Assembly: GCA_963775825.1 (NCBI GenBank)
Contig: CAVZKY010000031.1
Span: 248,001-312,000, forward strand
From: Bog-532 sp963775825
GTDB lineage: Bacteria > Actinomycetota > Actinomycetes > Streptosporangiales > Streptosporangiaceae
Direction: 5' to 3'
Length of the DNA stretch: 64,000 nt
Position numbers and translations under genes: made by a program. Shown here piece after piece: positions 58,795 through 64,000 of this stretch. The notes below the pieces were generated by a model, which ran no database searches, was not told the origin of the DNA, and saw only the letters and a list, made by a program, of their open reading frames with translations. Each line of letters begins with the position of its first letter. Position 1 is the first letter of the stretch.

Positions 58795-60030
58795 TAGCGG
58801 TCGGCGGTGGCCTGGGCGACGGCAGGCCAGGCGAACTGCTCCTGCACCCGGCGCCAGGCCAGCCCGGACAGCCGGTCCCGCTCCCGCGGCGAGTCGTGCA
58901 GCCGCCGCAGCGCCATGGCCAGCTCCTCCGGGTCGCCCGGCGTGACCAGCTCGGCGGCGTCCCCGGTGACCTCGGGCAGCGCGCCGGCCCGGCTGGCCAC
59001 CAGCGGCGTCCCCGACGCCAGGTGCTCGACGGCCGGCAGCGAGAACCCCTCGTACAGCGACGGCACGACCGCGATCTCCGCGCTGGCCAGCAGGCCGGCC
59101 AGCTCCGCTTCCGGCAGGCCGGGGGTGAACCGGACCCGGTCGCCCGAGCGACAGGTCGGCGATCAGCCGGCCGGTCTCACCGCGCGGGTCGGCCCTGCCG
59201 ACCACCGTGAGCTGCACGTCACGTTCCGTGCCGAGCTTGGCCACCGCCCGCAGCAGTACGGCCACGCCCTTGAGCGGTGAGTCGGCGCTGGCCACGGTGA
59301 CGATCCGGCCGGGCACCCGAGGGGCCTGGCGGGGATGGAAGACGCGTGTGTCCACGCCGAGCGGGATGATGTCCACGCTGCCGGGCGGCAGCCGGAACTC
59401 ACGGTAGATGTCGCGGCGGGATGACTCGGAGACGGTGATGACCGGGCCGGCCTTCGCGACCCGGCGCGCGACCCGCGCCTGCATCCGCACGAAGCCGTAC
59501 CAGCGCCGCCGGGACAGCCGGGCCAGGCCGCGGCTGGCGGCCAGCTCGATCCGCCGGTCCACGCTGATCGGGTGGTGAATGCTGGTGACCAGGGGCAGCC
59601 CGAGCCGGTCCACGCCGAGCAGGCCGTAGCCGAGCCCCTGGTTGTCGTGCACGACGTCGAAATCGCCGCGGCGGGCGCGCAGTTCGCGCAGCGCGCGGAG
59701 GCTGAACGTGAGCGGCTCGGGGAACGCCCCGGACCACATGGACACGGTTTCCAGCACGTCGATCCAGTCCCGGTACTCGTGCCAGGCCGGGGTGCGGAAC
59801 GGGTCCTCGTCGCGGTACAGGTCCAGGCTGGGGATCTCCCGCAGGACGGGTCCCGGCTCCAGCTCCGGGTACGGCTGCCCGGACAGGACCTCGACCGTGT
59901 GGCCGAGCGCGGCCAGCTCCCGGCTCAGGTGGCGGACGTACACGCCCTGGCCACCGCAGTGCGCCTTGCTCCGGTAGGACAGCAGCGCCACCCGGAGCGG
60001 GCGGCTCACGAGGGTCACGTGGTTCACCAT
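58734..60030 (-). CDS. family 4 glycosyltransferase (one frame break)
   Basis: GT-B enzyme. Donor and acceptor features from the start at 60030: LRVALLSYRSKAHCGGQGVY, VRHLSRELAALGHTVEVLSG, DFDVVHDNQGLGYGLLGVDR, RIVTVASADSPLKGVAVLLR. The frame breaks near 59150; the donor-site part then reads PSLYEGFSLPAVEHLASGTP and LVASRAGALPEVTGDAAELV, ending RAIAGGTKPC at 58734. The EGFSLPAVE motif is typical of the GT4 family. Forms a coupled cluster with the methyltransferase and toroid genes. Confidence 0.88.
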
Positions 60031-60066
60031 CCTCGTCGGCGCGCCCGGGGTCCTAGGCTGCGAACC

Positions 60067-60086
60067 TTACCATTGGGTAGTGGTAA
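60067..60086. promoter_or_regulatory. TTACCA-N8-TGGTAA dyad in a divergent intergenic region
   Basis: Perfect 6-bp half-sites flank eight bases in the short gap between the glycosyltransferase and rhomboid-like genes. Its position suits an operator controlling both. Confidence 0.5.
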
Positions 60087-60775
60087 CGCGGATGCGGACG
60101 CTGGGGCGCCTGATTCGCCGTCGCTACCTTACGGCGTCGGTGTTCCTGGCCGGCTTCGTCGTGGTGAACGCGACGGGTGCGGTGCTGCCGGCCCATGACC
60201 GGGCCGCGGTGGTCGCCTGGGCCAGTACGAGCGTGGCCAATCTGGAGCACCATCCGGTCGGGTCGCTGGTGCTGTCCGCCTTCATCGCCGGCGGCTCAGC
60301 CTGGCTGTGGCCGCTGCTGATCGCGCTGGGCATGTTCGGCGCCAACCGGGCCCTGGGCAACCGGCGCACCGCCCTGATCTGCGTGGCCGGTCACGTGATC
60401 GGCACGCTGGTCAGCGAGGGGATCGTCGCCTACCGCGTCGACGCCGGCCTGCTCCCGGTGTCCGCGCGGCACCTGCTCGACGTCGGCCCCTCCTACGTCG
60501 TGGTGTCCGCCATCGTGCTGGGCCTGGCGTTCGGCTCCTGGCCCGCCCGCCTGGCGGCGGCGCTGGACCTGGCGGTGCTGGTCCTCGCCGGCCGGATCTT
60601 CGCCGGGCTCACGTCGCTGGACGTGGCCGCGGTCGGCCACACCACCGCGATCGCGGTCGCCGCCGGCTGCGCGGCGGTGATCTGGGCCCGGCGGGCCAGG
60701 GGCCGCGGACGGCCCGGGCCGGATCCCACCGTGGGCCCGGCCCTGGATACGGCCGCGCCGCAGCCTCTGGCATGA
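60080..60775 (+). CDS. rhomboid-like multipass membrane protein
   Basis: About 227-231 aa with six or so hydrophobic helices (YLTASVFLAGFVVVNATGAV, LVLSAFIAGGSAWLWPLLIA, VVVSAIVLGLAFGSWPARLA, HTTAIAVAAGCAAVIW). VGPSYVVV and a late VGHTTA place a Ser and a His where rhomboids have their dyad, but the canonical GxSG is not present, so proteolytic activity is doubtful. ATG 60092 is a likely start within the longer frame. Confidence 0.65.
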   Translation: MVTRMRTLGRLIRRRYLTASVFLAGFVVVNATGAVLPAHDRAAVVAWASTSVANLEHHPVGSLVLSAFIAGGSAWLWPLLIALGMFGANRALGNRRTALICVAGHVIGTLVSEGIVAYRVDAGLLPVSARHLLDVGPSYVVVSAIVLGLAFGSWPARLAAALDLAVLVLAGRIFAGLTSLDVAAVGHTTAIAVAAGCAAVIWARRARGRGRPGPDPTVGPALDTAAPQPLA

Positions 60776-60796
60776 ATCCATGCGACAACTTACGAT

Positions 60797-61781
60797 GTGA
60801 ATGACTCTGTACATGTCGTCAGCAAGCGAGGCGCGATGGAGGGCCGCGGCGGCGTAAACGTCTCCGGCGATGCGCTGCTGGCGCTGCTCGGCGGGCGCCG
60901 CCTGTCTCCCGCGCAGCGCCGCATCGCGCAGTATCTCCTCGATCACATGCCGGCGTCCGCGTTCCTGTCCAGCGTCGCGCTGGCCCAGCAGGCGGGGGTC
61001 AGCCAGCCGTCGGTCACCCGGTTCGCCGCCGCCCTGGGCTTTTCCGGTTATCCCGCGCTCCGGGAGGCGCTGCGGGTGATCGCGCTCGGGCCCGCCGGGC
61101 CGGCCGATGCGGGCCGGCCGACGCGGACCCGCCCGTCCCGGGCGCCGGCCCGTCCCCGGCGCCGGCCCCGGCCCGCAGAGCCGGGCCGCCGCGGCGGGGC
61201 CCGGGAACCCGATGCAGGCGGCGGCTGCGGCGGAGATCGCCCACCTGCAGGCGCTGCACCAGGCCCTGGCCGATCCGCGGGCCGTGACCGAGCTGGGCCG
61301 GGAGCTGGCCGCCTCGCTGCCGCTGGCCGTGCTCGGCCACCGCATCTCGGCGCCGCTGGCCCAGTACTTCGCCTACGCCGCCCGGCGCATCCACCCCGAC
61401 GTGCGCTGCCTGACGTACGGGGGCAGCGTCGTCTTCGACGCCCTGCTGCACGTCAGCGAGGCCGGCGGCCGCTGGCTGTTCGCCATCGCCCTGCCGCGGT
61501 ATCCGGCCGAGACGGTGCAGGCGCTCCGCTTTGCGCGACGGCTCGGCATGCGGACCGCCGTGCTGACCGACGTGCGTTTCGTTCCGTTCGCGGGGGACGC
61601 CGACGTGCTGCTGACGGCCGGCGTCGGCAACGGGCTGGTCTTCGACGCGCACGCGGCACCCGCGGTGCTGGCCGCCGTCATCGTCCAGGCCATGGCCGAC
61701 GCGGAGCCGGGCCGGGCGCGGGCCCGGCTGCACCAGTACGAGCAGATGTCGGCGGGCCAGGGCGTCTTCGTCGACCGCTGA
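60797..61781 (+). CDS. MurR/RpiR-family regulator (one frame break)
   Basis: N-terminal HTH: LSPAQRRIAQYLLDHMPASA, LAQQAGVSQPSVTRFAAALG, FSGYPALREALRVI. The frame breaks near 61140 and the SIS domain follows: ADPRAVTELGRELAASLPLA, LGHRISAPLAQYFAYAARR, LFAIALPRYPAETVQALRFA. Such regulators sense phosphosugars. Note GGRWLFAIALPRYP replaces the usual SISG-type loop. Confidence 0.82.
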
Positions 61782-62307
61782 GCGGCCTCAACTGGCCCCG
61801 GCGCCCTCGTCGACCGCTGAGCGGCCTTAAACCGCTGAGCGGCCTTAGACGGCTGAGCGGCATTAAACCGTGAGCGCCTTCCCGTAGGCGCCGTTGTCCC
61901 TGGCCGCGGGACCGCGAGCCTCACAGCAGACCGCTGCGCGGCACCAGGACCGGATCACCGGACTCGAGATCGCCGGCGCCGAAGCTCACGAGCCGACCAG
62001 CACACAGCGGCAGACCTTCGGGCTCCTCGGCGCTGGAGCCGACCCCGCTCAGCCTGAAGTCGCCAGAACAGCAGCCGGCCAGCCCAGTAAAACACGAGGT
62101 CGGAAGAAGCGCATGTAGTTCCTGTATCAGGGCGAAACGGCTGTACTCCGTAATGTCGGCACGCCAAGATCCGGGCTGATCGACGAACTGCCGGGATGCC
62201 CTTGCCGCTGACAACCGTGCCGTGCGCAGAACGTGCGCCCTCAACAGTGACCGGGACAATCGGGGGGGGTGTCAACTGCTGTCATATAAGTGACCTTTAG
62301 CGTTCTC
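61782..62307. other. region between the RpiR regulator and the IS607 element
   Basis: Contains short CGCTGAGCGGCCTTAAACC-type repeats (61778-61868). A minus-strand open stretch (61921-62259) reads SWRADITEYSRFALIQELHA, but no family is recognised. The left end of the IS607 element must lie before 62308; its exact tip is not identifiable. Confidence 0.4.
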
Positions 62308-62326
62308 TGAACATCTATAATGTTCA
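62308..62326 (+). promoter_or_regulatory. IS607 tnpA promoter/operator (TGAACAT-N5-ATGTTCA with TATAAT)
   Basis: A perfect 7-bp dyad contains an ideal -10 box TATAAT at 62316-62321. The predicted start of transcription, about 7 bp downstream, coincides with the GTG start codon at 62328. No ribosome-binding site fits in between, so the transcript is probably leaderless. Confidence 0.65.
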
Positions 62327-62327
62327 T

Positions 62328-62904
62328 GTGAACCTCAAGGAATGGGCGGCTTCGGCGGGTGTGTCGTACACGACCGCGCGCCGTTGGTACGAGGCGGGAA
62401 GGCTGCCCGTGCCGGCAAGGAAGGTCGGCGGCTTGATCCTGGTGGGCGAGCCGGGGACTGTACCGGAGCCGGGCGTGACCGTGGTGTACGCCCGTGTGTC
62501 GTCGGCGGACCAGAAACCCGACCTTGACCGGCAGGTCGCGCGGGTGACCGCGTGGGCGACCGGGCAGGGCCTGACGGTCGGCCGGGTGGTGACCGAGATC
62601 GGGTCCGCGCTGAACGGGAAGCGGCGGAAGTTCCTCGCCCTGCTCCGCGACAAGACCGTCACTACGATCGTGACCGAGCACCGCGACAGGTTCGCCCGGT
62701 TCGGTGCCGAGTACGTGCGAAGCCGCGCTGTCAGCGCAGGGGCGGCGGCTGCTGGTCGCGGACCCGGCCGAGGTGGACGACGACCTAGTGCGGGACGTTA
62801 CCGAGATCCTGACCTCACTGTGCACGCGCCTGTACGGGCGCAGGGCGGCGGCGAACCGGGCCGCACGGGCCGTGGAGGCGATCACCGGGAACGATGCCCC
62901 GTGA
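62328..62904 (+). CDS. tnpA: IS607-family serine transposase TnpA (one frame break)
   Basis: MerR-like N-terminal DNA-binding domain (NLKEWAASAGVSYTTARRWY) then a serine-recombinase catalytic domain: VVYARVSSADQKPDLDRQVA with the active Ser. One extra base near 62719 separates EHRDRFARFGAEYV from EAALSAQGRRLLVADPAEVD and DDLVRDVTEILTSLCTRLYG. The stop (TGA 62902-62904) overlaps the tnpB start. About 192 aa when restored, normal for IS607. Confidence 0.88.
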
Positions 62905-64000
62905 AGGTGAACCAGGCGTACAAGTTTGCCCTCGATCCGGCTCCGGTGCAGGAGCGGATGCTGCGCTCGCACGCGGGCGCGGCCCGGTTCGCATGGAACT
63001 GGGGGCTGGCCAAATGCGCCGAGCGGTACGAGGCCGAGGGTAAGTGGTATTCGGCGATCGACCTGCACAAGCTGTGGAACGCCGGCAAGAAGGCCGACCC
63101 GGCGCTTTCCTGGTGGAGCGGCAACTCCAAGTGCGCTTACCAGGAAGCTTTCCGCGACCTTGACCGGGCGCTCCGTGATTTCGTGAAGTCCCGCAAGGGT
63201 GAGCGCAGGGGGAAGCGCCTCGGTTTCCCGAGGTTCAAGAAGCGGGGGAAGGCCCGGGATTCGTTTCGGTTCGGCGCCGGGGTGATGCGGTGCTCGGGAA
63301 GCACGGTGACGCTTCCCCGGCTGGGGACGCTCCGCACGCACGAGTCCACCCGCAAGCTGGCCCGCAGGCTGGAAAACGGGACCGCCCGCATCCTGTCGGC
63401 CACGGTCTCCCGCACGGCGCAGCGCTGGTTCGTGTCGTTCGCCGTGGAGGTCGAGCGGGACCTGCCGGAGCGGCACGCGCGCCCCGGGTCGGCGGTCGGC
63501 GTCGACCTGGGCGTCAAGACACTGCTGACCGGAGTCGATGACCGGGGCCGGTTGATCGAGGTAGTCGGGGCGAAACCGCTCCGCGTCTCCCTGCGGAGGC
63601 TGCGCCGCGCGTCCCGCGGCCATTCCGGCAAGCGGCCCGGGTCGGCGAACCGCCGTAAGTCGGCGGCCCAGCTCGCCAGGTTGCACGCTAAAGCCGCGAA
63701 CATCCGCGCGGACGGGCTGCACAAGGCCACCACCGCACTCGCGGCCAGGTACGAGACGGTCGTGGTCGAAGACCTGAACGTCACGGGCATGATCTCCAAC
63801 AGGAAGCTCGCCCGGGCCGTGTCCGACCAGGGTTTCGGCGAGACGCGGCGGATGCTCGCATACAAGACCGAACGGGAAGGCGGGACGCTGGTCAGTGCGG
63901 ACCGCTGGTTCCCCAGTTCCAAGACCTGCTCGGCGTGCGGATGGCGAAAGCCAAGCCTGACGCTCGCCGAGCGCGTGTTCACCTGCGAGCCGTGCGGCCT
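62901..64000 (+). CDS. tnpB: IS607-associated RNA-guided nuclease TnpB, C-terminus beyond window
   Basis: GTG 62901, overlapping the tnpA stop (GTGA). The open frame runs about 366 residues without interruption to the window edge. KVNQAYKFALDPAPVQERML and RFAWNWGLAKCAERYEAEGK mark the N-terminus. RuvC-I is VGVDLGVKTLLTGV (catalytic Asp), RuvC-II is VVVEDLNVTGM (catalytic Glu), and the zinc finger begins CSACGWRKPSLTLAERVFTC. RuvC-III and the guide-RNA region lie past the end. Both visible catalytic residues are intact, unlike the adjacent transposase frame. Confidence 0.93.
   Translation, partial: MKVNQAYKFALDPAPVQERMLRSHAGAARFAWNWGLAKCAERYEAEGKWYSAIDLHKLWNAGKKADPALSWWSGNSKCAYQEAFRDLDRALRDFVKSRKGERRGKRLGFPRFKKRGKARDSFRFGAGVMRCSGSTVTLPRLGTLRTHESTRKLARRLENGTARILSATVSRTAQRWFVSFAVEVERDLPERHARPGSAVGVDLGVKTLLTGVDDRGRLIEVVGAKPLRVSLRRLRRASRGHSGKRPGSANRRKSAAQLARLHAKAANIRADGLHKATTALAARYETVVVEDLNVTGMISNRKLARAVSDQGFGETRRMLAYKTEREGGTLVSADRWFPSSKTCSACGWRKPSLTLAERVFTCEPCG

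Noticed and set aside
56107..61781. Secondary-metabolite gene cluster
   Set aside because: Glycosyltransferase, methyltransferase and toroid genes occur together, but no core synthase (PKS, NRPS, terpene synthase with DxDD or DDxxD) is present.

Overview
The window is very GC-rich actinobacterial DNA. The gene set places it among free-living, high-GC Actinomycetota: WhiB1, the sensor kinase PdtaS, a SigR/RsrA pair, a SigF-type sigma factor with its anti-sigma factor, the nickel superoxide dismutase SodN with its peptidase SodX, a single-chain Kgd (2-oxoglutarate dehydrogenase/decarboxylase) and a DUF6104 protein. A Streptosporangiales-like organism is plausible, but genus cannot be decided from the sequence alone. 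Most genes start with ATG or GTG, and many neighbours are coupled by ATGA/GTGA overlaps.

Layout. 0-4 kb: a tightly coupled minus-strand operon of two uncharacterised proteins, a MoxR AAA+ ATPase and a vWA-like (DUF2201) protein. 4-10.4 kb: CBS protein, histidinol-phosphatase-like enzyme, broken DUF2087 and epoxide hydrolase genes, RsgA, an SRAP protein, a DksA/TraR zinc-finger protein and a methyltransferase. 10.5-14.6 kb: SigR/RsrA with an autoregulatory-type promoter, then two membrane HD proteins. 14.8-20.5 kb: biotinyl/lipoyl carrier protein, TPP enzyme, and a bioF-gntR-bioD cluster whose bioF carries a 36-bp tandem repeat. 20.5-27 kb: regulatory and stress core (PdtaS, WhiB1 with an ideal Crp site, lipid kinase, SigF/anti-sigma, SodN/SodX). 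27-34.7 kb: APC permease, CGNR regulator, VOC protein, quinone oxidoreductase, PadR regulator, DUF4097, DUF6104. 34.7-43.5 kb: kgd, divergent from a giant Pro/Tyr-rich membrane-anchored protein with Asp-box repeats. 43.5-53.5 kb: an accessory graveyard holding a TnpB fragment, a possible Tn3 transposase start, a broken LAL-type LuxR regulator, a truncated DUF1906 protein, an eroded 'GDIPVVGDW' repeat protein, an IS4-type fragment inserted into a P-loop gene, an EamA/LysR divergent pair and an AraC regulator. 53.7-61.8 kb: omega-amidase-like nitrilase divergent from an aminotransferase, a glycosyltransferase/methyltransferase/alpha-toroid cluster, a rhomboid-like protein and an RpiR regulator. 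62.3 kb to the end: an IS607 element with a leaderless-looking tnpA promoter and an intact-looking TnpB that runs off the window.

A dominating feature is the number of single-base frame breaks in otherwise well-conserved genes, including ones expected to be essential or important (kgd, rsgA, bioF, bioD). This fits uncorrected indel errors in a draft assembly better than mass pseudogenisation. It matters for every 'broken gene' call below. Genes in the 43-53 kb region and the truncated epoxide hydrolase have real losses as well.
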